Origin: Nocardia terpenica
Lineage (GTDB): Bacteria; Actinomycetota; Actinomycetes; Mycobacteriales; Mycobacteriaceae
DNA: 64,000 nucleotides
NCBI RefSeq assembly: GCF_013186535.1
Contig: NZ_JABMCZ010000003.1
Location: 1,054,001-1,118,000, forward strand
Reading direction: 5' to 3'
Shown: positions 51,679 to 60,668 of the stretch, piece by piece
Position numbering within the stretch: position 1 is the stretch's first letter
Layout: each line of letters begins with the position of its first letter
Notes under the pieces: generated by a model
Databases searched by the model: none
What the model was told of the DNA's origin: nothing
The model's input: the letters and a program-made list of their open reading frames with translations, nothing else
Program-made: the position numbers and the translations under genes

Positions 51679-54111
51679 GTGAACCGCAGCGTCCGCGGCC
51701 GGGTCGGGATTCGGGTCCGACTGTTGGGCATTGTGCTCATCTCCAGTGTCACACTGCTGGTCATCGGGGTGGGCGCGGCCGGCTATCTGGTGAAATCCGG
51801 TAAGGCGGCGCAGGATTGGGCCGATTTGGCCGCCAGCACCACCACCCCGAGCCTGCTCATGGTGAACGCCTTCCAGGAGGAGCGGCGGGTGTCGCTGCTG
51901 CACCTGGCGGGCGATCCCACCGCCACCGCCATGCTCTCCGCCGCCCGGGAGCACTCCGATCAGGCGCTGGCGGCGGTGATGGCCAAGGGCGACGCCGCCC
52001 GCAAGCTGAATCCCGAAGGGGCGGCGGCCGATTACGAGGGCTACAACCAGCTCTACGCCCAGCTTCCGGTGCTGCGCAGCGGAATCGACGCCGGGCAGAC
52101 CCCACCCGATCAGGTCTTCGGGTCCTTCAGCAAGGTCATCGAGACCATTATCGAGTCGTCGATGCTGGCCGCCCGGGTCGCGCCCGACGCGGGTGTGGCC
52201 GTCGATCTCGGCTACGGCGTCGGCCCGCTGCGCGCCGCCGAGGCGCTGTCGCGGGCCGACACCATCGGCGCGGTGGCCCTCACCACCGGCGAGCTGCCGC
52301 CCGCGCGACTGGTCGACTTCACCCGCTACGTCGGCGAATACCGCGGCGAGGTGGTGTACGCGAGCACCGTGCTGCACGGCGCCCGGCTCACCGACCTGAA
52401 CAACATCACCTCCGGTCCCGCCTGGCCGCAGGTGACCGCGATGGAGGACGCCATCATCGTGCGCGGGCCGGTGCACGCCGACGGCTCGTCCGCACAGCCG
52501 GGCGCGTCCACCACCGACGACTCGACCCGATCCGGCGAGAGCTCGAGCCGGTCCCACTCCGTGCCGCCCAAACCCGCGCTGCCGCTGAATCCGCAGGCGT
52601 GGCAGAGCATGTCCGCGCAGATCGGCTCGGCGCTGATGACGCTGTGGGAGAACCAGACTCACGACGCGCACGCCGTCGCCCGCGGCGAGGGCGACCGGAT
52701 CGCGCGCAACTCGCTGCTCGGTGGCGCCGCGGTGCTGGTCGTCTCGGTGCTGGCCTTCGTGGCGGCGCTGGTGCTGGCCAACCGGTTCATCGGCCGCATG
52801 CGCCGCCTGCGCCGCGACACCCTGGAACTGGCCGACCAGCGGCTGCCCGAGCTGATGGACCGGCTCGGCCGCGGTGAGGACGTCGACCTCGAAACCCAGG
52901 TCGACCGGCTGGATTTCGGCACCGACGAGCTCGGGCACGTCGCCGACGCGTTCAACCGCGCGCACATGGCGGCGGTGTCGGCCGCGGTCGCCGAATCGCG
53001 CACCCGCGCCGGGATCAACGCGGTGTTCCTCAATATCGCCCATCGCAGCCAGGTCGTGGTGCACCGGCAGCTGGCGCTGCTGGACCAGGCCGAGCGCAAG
53101 GAGGAGAACGCCGACCAGCTGGAGCTGCTGTTCCAGCTCGACCACCTGGCCACCCGGGCGCGGCGCAATGCCGAGAACCTGATCATCCTCGGCGGCGAGC
53201 AGCCCGGAAGGCGCTGGCGCCAAGCGGTTCCGCTGATCGAACTGGTCCGCGGCGCGGTGGCGGAGAGCCTGGACTACACCAGGATCAACACCGGCCGGGT
53301 GCCCGATGTCCGGGTCGCCAGCAAGGCCGTCGCCGACCTCATCCACCTGATGGCCGAGCTGATGGACAACGCGACCGCCTTCTCCCCGCCGCAGGCCCGG
53401 GTCGAGGTGTCGGCGACCGTGGTCGGGCGCGGCGTGGCGGTGGAGATCGTCGATCAGGGCCTGGGCATGCCCGAGGCCGAACTCGCCGAACGCAACGAGG
53501 TGCTGGCCGACCCGCCCGAGTTCAGCGTGGCCACGCTGTCCAGCGATGCCCGGCTCGGCCTGTTCGTGGTCGCGAAACTGGCTCGGCGGCACGGTATCTC
53601 GGTGCGGCTGGGCGAATCCGACTACGGCGGCGTGCGGGCCGTGGTGCTGATTCCCGCGGCGATCATCGAGGCGGCGGAGCCCGCCGACGAACCGCGCGCC
53701 GGACAGGAGATCGCCGCGCCGGAGGAGCCGAAGCCGGTGGTGCGGCCCGCGCCCGAGTTCCGGCCGCGGCCCCGGCGGCACGAGGCGGATACGGGCAGCT
53801 CGGTGTGGTTCACACCGGCGCCGAACCGGAGCCGCGAGAATTCCGCGTCCGATTCCGGCGGGGACTCCCGGCCGCCGCTGCCGCGGCGTCGGCGCGGCTC
53901 CGGCCCCAGCATCGGGGCGGACGGGGCGGTCGAATCGGACGCCGCACCGGTCCGGCAGCGCAGCGCCGACGAGGCGCGGCAGCTGATGAGCGCCATCGAG
54001 ACCGGCACCCGCCAGGCCCGCGCGAACCGCACCGAATTCGGCACCGGCGCAGACGAATCCGATCACCCGCAGGTACGAGGGGGCGACGATGACGGTGCCG
54101 GGACCGGATAG
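51679..54111 (+). CDS. CvnA-type sensor histidine kinase (nitrate/nitrite-sensor-like)
   Basis: This 810-residue membrane kinase resembles the first gene of actinobacterial conservons (cvn). Helix one is at residues about 12-34 (VRLLGIVLISSVTLLVIGVG), then an extracellular sensor of about 300 residues (NIT-like), a second helix near 343-370 (GGAAVLVVSVLAFVAALVLA), a linker and a GHKL ATPase domain (LMAELMDNATAFSPP; EIVDQGLGMPEAE). The typical phospho-accepting H-box is degenerate. A disordered Pro/Arg-rich tail follows. GTG 51679 has GAGGAGG. It is followed by CvnC but not CvnB or CvnD. Confidence 0.88.
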   Translation: MNRSVRGRVGIRVRLLGIVLISSVTLLVIGVGAAGYLVKSGKAAQDWADLAASTTTPSLLMVNAFQEERRVSLLHLAGDPTATAMLSAAREHSDQALAAVMAKGDAARKLNPEGAAADYEGYNQLYAQLPVLRSGIDAGQTPPDQVFGSFSKVIETIIESSMLAARVAPDAGVAVDLGYGVGPLRAAEALSRADTIGAVALTTGELPPARLVDFTRYVGEYRGEVVYASTVLHGARLTDLNNITSGPAWPQVTAMEDAIIVRGPVHADGSSAQPGASTTDDSTRSGESSSRSHSVPPKPALPLNPQAWQSMSAQIGSALMTLWENQTHDAHAVARGEGDRIARNSLLGGAAVLVVSVLAFVAALVLANRFIGRMRRLRRDTLELADQRLPELMDRLGRGEDVDLETQVDRLDFGTDELGHVADAFNRAHMAAVSAAVAESRTRAGINAVFLNIAHRSQVVVHRQLALLDQAERKEENADQLELLFQLDHLATRARRNAENLIILGGEQPGRRWRQAVPLIELVRGAVAESLDYTRINTGRVPDVRVASKAVADLIHLMAELMDNATAFSPPQARVEVSATVVGRGVAVEIVDQGLGMPEAELAERNEVLADPPEFSVATLSSDARLGLFVVAKLARRHGISVRLGESDYGGVRAVVLIPAAIIEAAEPADEPRAGQEIAAPEEPKPVVRPAPEFRPRPRRHEADTGSSVWFTPAPNRSRENSASDSGGDSRPPLPRRRRGSGPSIGADGAVESDAAPVRQRSADEARQLMSAIETGTRQARANRTEFGTGADESDHPQVRGGDDDGAGTG

Positions 54112-54481
54112 TTCGGGCCGCGAGTCCTGGTTCGACGACGAGGCCGGTCCGCTGGTCCGGCTCTACGCGGTGGCGCGCGGGCGCGGCCGGACGGCGCGAC
54201 CCGAGCTGAACATGCTCACCCTCGTCGTCGACGCCGGTCGCGGTGCCGCGCTGCGGCGCACCGAACCCGAGTACGCCGCCATCGTGCGGCTGTGTCGCAC
54301 ACCGCAATCGGTGGCGGAGGTGTCGGCCCAGCTGAAGCTGCCGCTCACGATCACCAAGGTGCTCATCGGCGACCTGATCGAGGACGGGCGGCTGGACTTC
54401 CGCTCCCCGGACCCGGCGCAGCCGGGCGTCGGCGACGTGGGCCTGCTGCAGCAGATCCTGAACGGCATCCGGGCGCTGTAG
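54089..54481 (+). CDS. DUF742 family protein (CvnC type)
   Basis: This 130-residue cytoplasmic protein belongs to the DUF742 family, the third member of cvn conservons. It has a winged-helix-like character (LCRTPQSVAEVSAQLKLPLT and KVLIGDLIEDGRL) and RPELNMLTLV. In complete conservons, CvnA-D form a membrane complex with a small GTPase. The ATG at 54089 overlaps the kinase gene by 23 bp and has CGAGGGGG upstream. The usual roadblock protein (CvnB) between them and the GTPase (CvnD) after it are absent here. Confidence 0.9.
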   Translation: MTVPGPDSSGRESWFDDEAGPLVRLYAVARGRGRTARPELNMLTLVVDAGRGAALRRTEPEYAAIVRLCRTPQSVAEVSAQLKLPLTITKVLIGDLIEDGRLDFRSPDPAQPGVGDVGLLQQILNGIRAL

Positions 54482-56443
54482 TCACGACGCCCGGATCAGC
54501 CGCGCGGCAAGGCGTTTCGCGTTCATGTGCGCGATGGCCTCGATCGACACCATCGGATTGACGCCGGAGGCGGTGGGGAAGCAGGAGGCGTCGGCGACGA
54601 CGATGTTCGGTATCTCCCAGGTGGCTCCGTCCGGATTGGTGGCCGAGGTCCGCGGCGAGTCGCCCATGCGCGCCGAACCCATGATGTGCAGGGCGCCCAT
54701 GGCGCAGCGGCCGGGCGCGTACCCGGTGGCGCGGCAGGCGGCCGCGAATTCGGCGTGCGAGCCGCGCCGACCCGGGTCGTAGGAGATCCCGGCCTGATGA
54801 CCGGAGAAGATGCGCCGGGCCCCCGCGGCCTCGAGAATGGCCGCCGCGCCGATGATTCCGATGTGCAGGTGGTCGCGGTCGTACGGGGACAGCCGGTACT
54901 TCACGACGGGTTCGCCGCTCCGATCGACGGTCACCACGCCCGAGTCGCGGTCGCGGGTGATGACGCCGATCGCGGCCGAGTGCGGGAGATCGCGCAGGAC
55001 GCGCAGGTGGTCGTCGGCCCCGCCCCAGCCCAGGAAGCCCGTCGCGAGCCCCGGATGCACCGGCCCGGTCTCGTAGACGACGCCGTACCCTTCGCCGTCG
55101 AGATCGCTGTGCCGGCGGCAGATTCGGGTCTGCAGGCCGCCCTCCCACGGCCGGATCTCCTCGTCGAACACCCCGAACACCGCCGCGGCCGGATGCAGGC
55201 GCAGGTACCGGCCGATGGCGGGATTGCGCAACCCGGAGCGGCGCAGCAGGGCCGGGGTCTGGACGGCGCCCGCGGCCACCACCACCGCGCGGGCCTGCAC
55301 CTGCACTTCCGCGCCCTCGACGGTGCGGACCGAGACCCCGTCCGCCTTCCAGTTCCGCACGCTGATCGCGCGGACGTCCGCGCCCACCATCACCCGGGCC
55401 CCGTGCGCGGCGGCGTCGGCGAGCCAGGTCTTGGTGACCGACTGCTTCGCGCCCAGGCGGCAGCCGTATCCGCAGCGGCCGCACTCGATTCCGGCGTCGC
55501 AGACGTCGGAGACGTTGCGCGTCAGGGTGTCCACCTGCCAGCCCAGCGCCCGCGCGCCGCGCTCGAGCACGGCGTCGCGGGCCGAGGGCGGCGAGCGGCG
55601 GTCGGTGACGCTCAGCCGTTTCTGCACCGCCGCCAGCGCGTCGTCGTATTCGGTGTCGTCGAACTGGGGGACGCCCAGGCTCGCCCATTCCGCGCGCACG
55701 TCGTCCGGCGTCGGTAGCGCGGTGCTCCAGTTGACGACCGTGCCGCCGCCCAGGCAGCCGCCCGCGACCAGGGTGAGCTGCCCCTCGGCGGTGGCGGGCG
55801 GGCCCGGGGCGTAGAGGGTGCGCAGCGCGTCGAGTTCGCCGCCGCCGAAATCCCGGTCGTCGTAATAGTTTCCGCGTTCGAGCACGAGCACGTCGAGGCC
55901 CGCCTCGGCCAGCACCGCGGCCGCCACGCCGCCGCCCGCGCCGGAGCCGACCACGACCACATCGCAGGACAGCGCGGTCTCGCCGGGCCGCACCGGGGTC
56001 AGCGGCGGTGCCGGGGCGGTGGGCAGCGTGCCCGGCGGGGGCGGGTAGCCGAGCTGCCGCCACAGCGGATTGGCCCCGGACGGTCCGGGCGTGACGCTGT
56101 AGGCGAGCAGCGCCGCCTGTTTCAGCGCCTGGAACACCGCGCGCACCGGCGCGATCGGGGAGTTGCCCAGCCGCAACAGGATTCGCTCCCGGTCTCCCTG
56201 CGACAACGCGGAGAACCGCCGCGGTTTCACGCCGGTCACCAGGCCCAGCAGCGGCGAATCCCACACGTCCAGCAGCAGGGCGAGCCGTTTCGCGTCCGCC
56301 GCGCGCGGATTGCGGGCCAGCAGTTCGACGACCGTGTCCACGGCCCCGAGGTCACCGGCCGCCGGGAGCTCCGGACCGTCGCCCGGGGCGAAGGTCTCGC
56401 AGATCAGCGTCAGTGCCGCCCGCTGCCGTTCCGTCGGTTCCAT
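54482..56443 (-). CDS. GMC family FAD-dependent oxidoreductase (alcohol/sterol type)
   Basis: This 653-residue flavoprotein has an N-terminal region of about 150 residues (like the long-chain fatty alcohol oxidase group), then the FAD-binding GSGAGGGVAAAVLAEAG and GGGTVVNWSTALPT, CGRCGYGCRLGAKQ (cysteine-rich) and the C-terminal GSARMGDSPRTSATNPDG with GVNPMVSIEAIAHMNA. It probably oxidises a long-chain alcohol or sterol. ATG 56443 has AAGGG at seven bases; a GTG two codons earlier is too close to it. It is convergent with the DUF742 gene, directly abutting it. Confidence 0.9.
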   Translation of the reverse strand: MEPTERQRAALTLICETFAPGDGPELPAAGDLGAVDTVVELLARNPRAADAKRLALLLDVWDSPLLGLVTGVKPRRFSALSQGDRERILLRLGNSPIAPVRAVFQALKQAALLAYSVTPGPSGANPLWRQLGYPPPPGTLPTAPAPPLTPVRPGETALSCDVVVVGSGAGGGVAAAVLAEAGLDVLVLERGNYYDDRDFGGGELDALRTLYAPGPPATAEGQLTLVAGGCLGGGTVVNWSTALPTPDDVRAEWASLGVPQFDDTEYDDALAAVQKRLSVTDRRSPPSARDAVLERGARALGWQVDTLTRNVSDVCDAGIECGRCGYGCRLGAKQSVTKTWLADAAAHGARVMVGADVRAISVRNWKADGVSVRTVEGAEVQVQARAVVVAAGAVQTPALLRRSGLRNPAIGRYLRLHPAAAVFGVFDEEIRPWEGGLQTRICRRHSDLDGEGYGVVYETGPVHPGLATGFLGWGGADDHLRVLRDLPHSAAIGVITRDRDSGVVTVDRSGEPVVKYRLSPYDRDHLHIGIIGAAAILEAAGARRIFSGHQAGISYDPGRRGSHAEFAAACRATGYAPGRCAMGALHIMGSARMGDSPRTSATNPDGATWEIPNIVVADASCFPTASGVNPMVSIEAIAHMNAKRLAARLIRAS

Positions 56444-56515
56444 GCACACACCCTTCGTGATCGGGTGAGTTGTATCACGGGATGTGAATCGGCGCTGACC
56501 GATCGGGGTGACGCG

Positions 56516-58351
56516 CTAATCCAGGCGCACGGTCAGCGTGGCGACGATGGCCTCGGTCCGGCCGCGCAGCGCCGCGGCCAGCACCGGGCCGCGCGGATTG
56601 TGCAGCAGCCGCTGCCACCAGTGCCGCGGCTCGACCTGGGCGAGCAGCACGGTCACCCGCCTGCCGCGCTCGGTCTGCTTGCGGACGTAGCCGACCAGCG
56701 TGGCGACCAGGCTGCGATTCGGGCAGGGCAGTACGGTGAGCGGGACGCCCGGATCCCACTGTTTCCATTGCGCGCTCAGCCTTTTCGTCGACCCGGGCTC
56801 GATGGCCGCCGCCACCGCCGCGATCTCGCCGCCCATGCCCATGGCCGTCTGCAGGGCCCGCTCGGTGACGGCGCTGACGGTCACCACCGGCACCACCACC
56901 AGCGTCGGGGCGTCGGGCAGCGGTTTCGGCGGAATGCGGCCCATGCCCAGCTGTTCGGCGACCATGCGGTAGTACCGCTCGGTGCGGTCGAACAGCAACA
57001 GCAGCACCGGCACGATGATCAGCAGCAGCCAGGCGCCCTCGGTGAACTTCTCGACCAGCAGCACCACGCCCGCGACGGCGGTGAGGATCGCGCCGAATCC
57101 GTTGAGCGCCACCCGCCATGCCCAGCCCGGCCCGCGCTCGCGCAGCCAGTGCCGCACCAGACCCGTCTGGCTGAGCGTGAAACCGATGAACACGCCGATC
57201 GCGAAGACCGGCAGCAGCCGATGGGTGTCGGCGTTCACGATCACCAGCACGATCGCCGCCAGCACCGCGAGCGCGGTGACGCCGTAGCGGAAAACCGGTC
57301 GCTCCGAGCGCATTCCGAACAGGTGCGGCACCCGGTGGTCCTTGGCCAGCAGCGACAGCAGCACCGGCAGGCCGCCGAAACTGGTGTTGGCGGCCAGCAC
57401 CAGCACCAGGGTCACCGCGAGATTGGTGACGTAGAACGGCCATCCGGTGCCGAACGCGCCCGCCGACAGCTGCGCGAGAATGGTGACGTTCCCGCGCGGA
57501 ACGGTGTGGTAGCGGCCGATCAGCACGGCCAGGCCCAGCAGCATCAGCCCGAGCAGCGCGCCCAGCGCCACCTCGGTGTGCTGCGCGCGCCTGACCGCGG
57601 GTGTGCGGAAGGAGGGGACCGCGTTGGCGATCGCCTCCACCCCGGTCAGCGAGGAGCATCCGGCGGCGAAGGCGCGCAGCAGCAACAGGATTCCGACGCT
57701 GCCGGTCGGCGACAGCGGCCCGGGTGCGTCGCCGATGATCGTGACCGGCGCCGAGCGCGACAGCCCGACCACGATCACCGCCAGCACCGCGACCACGAAG
57801 ACGATGGTCGGGCCCATCAGCACCTTCGCCGATTCGGCCACGCCGACCAGGTTGATCGCGGTCAGCACGACCAGGCCGATCAGGGTGACCAGCAGCAGAT
57901 GATTCGCGAGCGCCGGGAACGCGCTGGCCAGGCTGGCGGCCCCGGCGGCGAGGCTGACCGCGACGGTGAGCACGTAGTCCACCACCAGGCTGGCCGCCGC
58001 CAGCAGGCTCGCGCCCCGGCCGAGGTCCTTCTTCGCGACCGCGTACGCGCCGCCGCCGTCCGGGTGCGCGGCGATCACCTGCCGGTACGACAGCACCAGC
58101 ACCGCCAGCAGCGCGGCGATGGCGAGAGAGACCGGCAGCGTCCATGTCACCGCCGAGGCGCCGGCGGTGACCAGTACCAGCACGATCGATTCGGGACCGT
58201 AGGCGACGCTGGTGAGGGCGTCCAGCGACAGGGCCGCCAGGCCGCCCAGCGCCGTCAGCCGGAAGGCGTCGCCGCGTTGGTGGCGCCGCAGCCGCCGATC
58301 GGCAATGGGGACTTCGCGGATCGGCTCCCGGGTCTGGACCACGATCTCCAT
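56516..58351 (-). CDS. APC family permease
   Basis: This 611-residue secondary transporter of the amino-acid/polyamine/organocation superfamily has 12 or so helices in the first 470 residues, then a C-terminal cytoplasmic domain of about 130 residues (VVPVVTVSAVTERAL...). It resembles the KimA-like group; some members move potassium and are inhibited by c-di-AMP. Consensus motifs are SLDALTSVAYGPESIVLVLV and AFAAGCSSLTGVEAIANAVP. No c-di-AMP riboswitch fits in the 61-bp gap upstream. Substrate is uncertain (amino acid or K+). Confidence 0.88.
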   Translation of the reverse strand: MEIVVQTREPIREVPIADRRLRRHQRGDAFRLTALGGLAALSLDALTSVAYGPESIVLVLVTAGASAVTWTLPVSLAIAALLAVLVLSYRQVIAAHPDGGGAYAVAKKDLGRGASLLAAASLVVDYVLTVAVSLAAGAASLASAFPALANHLLLVTLIGLVVLTAINLVGVAESAKVLMGPTIVFVVAVLAVIVVGLSRSAPVTIIGDAPGPLSPTGSVGILLLLRAFAAGCSSLTGVEAIANAVPSFRTPAVRRAQHTEVALGALLGLMLLGLAVLIGRYHTVPRGNVTILAQLSAGAFGTGWPFYVTNLAVTLVLVLAANTSFGGLPVLLSLLAKDHRVPHLFGMRSERPVFRYGVTALAVLAAIVLVIVNADTHRLLPVFAIGVFIGFTLSQTGLVRHWLRERGPGWAWRVALNGFGAILTAVAGVVLLVEKFTEGAWLLLIIVPVLLLLFDRTERYYRMVAEQLGMGRIPPKPLPDAPTLVVVPVVTVSAVTERALQTAMGMGGEIAAVAAAIEPGSTKRLSAQWKQWDPGVPLTVLPCPNRSLVATLVGYVRKQTERGRRVTVLLAQVEPRHWWQRLLHNPRGPVLAAALRGRTEAIVATLTVRLD

Positions 58352-58412
58352 TGAACGCGAGCCGTGCCCTGCGCGCAGCTCCCCACACCGGACGGTTCGC
58401 CGTGCCGCAATC

Positions 58413-60035
58413 TCACCGCAACGTCGGTTCGGCGGGGGCGCGGTGGCCGAGCCGCCCGGGCGTCACCGCGTCGATCAGGTCCCACGCCTGTTCCAGCGGC
58501 ACGTCGATCACGTGGTAGCGCTTCTTGCCCGCCGCCGTCGCCGCGACCACCGTGGCCAGCCCCGCCCGCCGCTGAAACAGCGTCTGCCGCACGGTCCAGC
58601 CGATAATGCCCGGCGCCTCCAGGCAATCGCGATCCCGCTCGAGCGACCCGTGCCGCGTGATCAGCCAGGCGGGCCGCGCCCCGGCCGCAGGCAGCACCGC
58701 ATGCCCCAGCCCCCGATACCGATCCCGTGCCAGCCCGACCGCCCCCACCAACACCACAGCCACAACAACCCACGCCCACACCGGAACCGGCACCCCCGCC
58801 CCCGCTGACACCGCCAGCGCCCCCGCCGCAACCACCACCGGCCCCACCGCCCGCGTATACCGCCGCCCCCGCGCCCGCCCCCCATGCTCCCGCAACGGAA
58901 TCCGCGCCGGAGCCGCCCCACCGCCCTCCGCCCCGGTAACGCCTTGCGCCGCATGGACTTCGATGTGCGGTGCGCTCCCGCCGGTCGGGACCACTTGCGG
59001 CGCAGCGGCCATGTCGACGGCGGTGGGGTCGATCAGTGGGGCGCTGTGGAGTTGTTTGTCCAGGAGTTCGGCGAGGGTGTGGTCTACGGCGGGGCGGGGG
59101 GATTGGGGGAGGAGTTTTTGGCGGGGGCTGGTGCCGGTCATGATGGCTTCCAGTTCGGCGCCGCCTGCCAGGCGTAGGAGCAACGGTTCCTTGACTGTGG
59201 CGCCGCGTAGGCGGGACAGGTCCAGGTCGGTCTGGCGGGTGGTGAGCAGGCCGTGGCGCAGGCGGAGGGTGCTGCCCTCGACGGTCACGGTGAGGCCGAA
59301 ATACGTTGTCAGGTAGCGGAGGCAGTCGAAGACGGCCACCGCGAGGGCGATTACCACGATCGCGGCGAGCACGACCAGCGTGATGTAGAGCGCGCTGTGC
59401 CTGCCGATGCCCCGCACCGTCTCCGAATCCGCGACCGCACCGGCGACGCCGAACTTGGCGGCCACGCCGACCGCCGGGCCGATCACGGCCAGCCCGGTCA
59501 GCGACAGCGGCGCGTACCGCACCCACTGCGGCCGCCACCGCCCGATCTCCGGTCCCCGGGCGGGCGCCTCGGCGGGCGAATCCGCTTGTCCGGCTTCGGT
59601 TTCCGGGTGGCCGGACAGCAGCAGGGCGCGCAGCTCGGGCACCTGCGCGGCGCTCACCCCGTCGAGGTGGAAGCGCTCCTCCTTCCCGGCGTGCTGGCCG
59701 GTGCCGATGGCCAGCACCACCAGTCCCAGCAGCCGGTGCAGCAGATCGGCGTGCACGTCGACCGAGCGGATTCGCGAGCGCGGCACCGTCAGCGTCTTGC
59801 GTTGCAGCAGGCCGCGCCGCAACTCCACGGTGTCCGGCCCGATGCGGTAGGTGGTGGTGAACCATTGCGCCACGGCCAATCCGACGATCGCCACCAGCGC
59901 GATCAGGCTCCACCCCGGATTGTCGCTGCGCGTCCCGGCGATCACCGCCACGATCAGCACGGGGATATAGCGGACGAGTTCCTTGACCGGATGGATGAGC
60001 AGCATGCGCCGATCCAGCCGTCGCCACGCGGTCAT
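58413..60035 (-). CDS. bacterial PH domain membrane protein (YdbT-like)
   Basis: This 540-residue protein has two to three bPH2 (DUF304-type) domains alternating with paired membrane helices. PH-like segments include TYRIGPDTVELRRGLLQRKT, VPRSRIRSVDVHADLLHRLL and LTVTVEGSTLRLRHGLLTTR. The conserved motif R-x-R-I-x-S-V-x-V-x-x-x-L-x-x-R-L-x-G is visible in the first domain. B. subtilis YdbT has this architecture; the function there is membrane or antibiotic related. It overlaps the upstream small PH gene by four bases, so they form one operon. Confidence 0.85.
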   Translation of the reverse strand: MTAWRRLDRRMLLIHPVKELVRYIPVLIVAVIAGTRSDNPGWSLIALVAIVGLAVAQWFTTTYRIGPDTVELRRGLLQRKTLTVPRSRIRSVDVHADLLHRLLGLVVLAIGTGQHAGKEERFHLDGVSAAQVPELRALLLSGHPETEAGQADSPAEAPARGPEIGRWRPQWVRYAPLSLTGLAVIGPAVGVAAKFGVAGAVADSETVRGIGRHSALYITLVVLAAIVVIALAVAVFDCLRYLTTYFGLTVTVEGSTLRLRHGLLTTRQTDLDLSRLRGATVKEPLLLRLAGGAELEAIMTGTSPRQKLLPQSPRPAVDHTLAELLDKQLHSAPLIDPTAVDMAAAPQVVPTGGSAPHIEVHAAQGVTGAEGGGAAPARIPLREHGGRARGRRYTRAVGPVVVAAGALAVSAGAGVPVPVWAWVVVAVVLVGAVGLARDRYRGLGHAVLPAAGARPAWLITRHGSLERDRDCLEAPGIIGWTVRQTLFQRRAGLATVVAATAAGKKRYHVIDVPLEQAWDLIDAVTPGRLGHRAPAEPTLR

Positions 60036-60550
60036 GTCGCATCACCGCGATGGGCCGCCGCGATCTGGGTCAATCGCGCCGCCGTCTGCTCGGCGACCGG
60101 CAGATCGAGCGCCGTGATCCGCACCGCGCCCGCCGACGACGCCGTGGTGACGGTGACCGTCGCCAGCCCGAGCAGCCGCTCCAGCGGCCCGCGCTGGGTG
60201 TCCACGGTCTGCACGCGGCTGATGGGCGCCACCCGGCTCTCCTGGGTGATCCACCCGGTGCGGGTATAGACGGCCTCGTCGGTCACCTCCCAGCGGTGCA
60301 CCGCGTACCGCCACAGCGGGATCCCGGTCGCGGCGGACCCGCCCAGCACCAGGGTCAGCGCCACCACCAGGACCTGCCACGGCCGATCGCCGGAATCCAG
60401 CACGATCCAGACCAGCTCGCCGAGGAGGGCCAGCGCCGAGGCGATCGCGGGCGGCAGCGCCCACAGCAGCTTGGCGCTCGGGCTCGGCCGCCACGCCGGT
60501 TCGGCCAGGATGGTGGCCGACCGGGGCGGCGAGTCGGGCGAATGGCTCAT
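60032..60550 (-). CDS. bacterial PH domain protein (YdbS-like)
   Basis: This 172-residue protein has two membrane helices (LWALPPAIASALALLGELVW; VLVVALTLVLGGSAATGI) followed by one bPH2 domain (YAVHRWEVTDEAVYTRTGWI; VAPISRVQTVDTQRGPLERL). It pairs with the larger PH protein downstream, as YdbS with YdbT. The ATG at 60550 or a second ATG three codons earlier (60559) could be used; neither has a clear Shine-Dalgarno. Divergent from fbiC. Confidence 0.85.
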   Translation of the reverse strand: MSHSPDSPPRSATILAEPAWRPSPSAKLLWALPPAIASALALLGELVWIVLDSGDRPWQVLVVALTLVLGGSAATGIPLWRYAVHRWEVTDEAVYTRTGWITQESRVAPISRVQTVDTQRGPLERLLGLATVTVTTASSAGAVRITALDLPVAEQTAARLTQIAAAHRGDAT

Positions 60551-60668
60551 GCCAGCCATCGTGGCACGAATCGCCGAAATCGGTGCGTGGCTCCGGAATA
60601 GGCCGACGGGGTGCCTGGTTGTCTCCCGTCATCGGACACCGGAGGGAGAACAGACGGATGGTTGGCGC

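Noticed and set aside
58352..58412. c-di-AMP (ydaO) riboswitch before the KimA-like permease
   Set aside because: The gap is only 61 bp, too short for this riboswitch, and the conserved sequence elements are absent.
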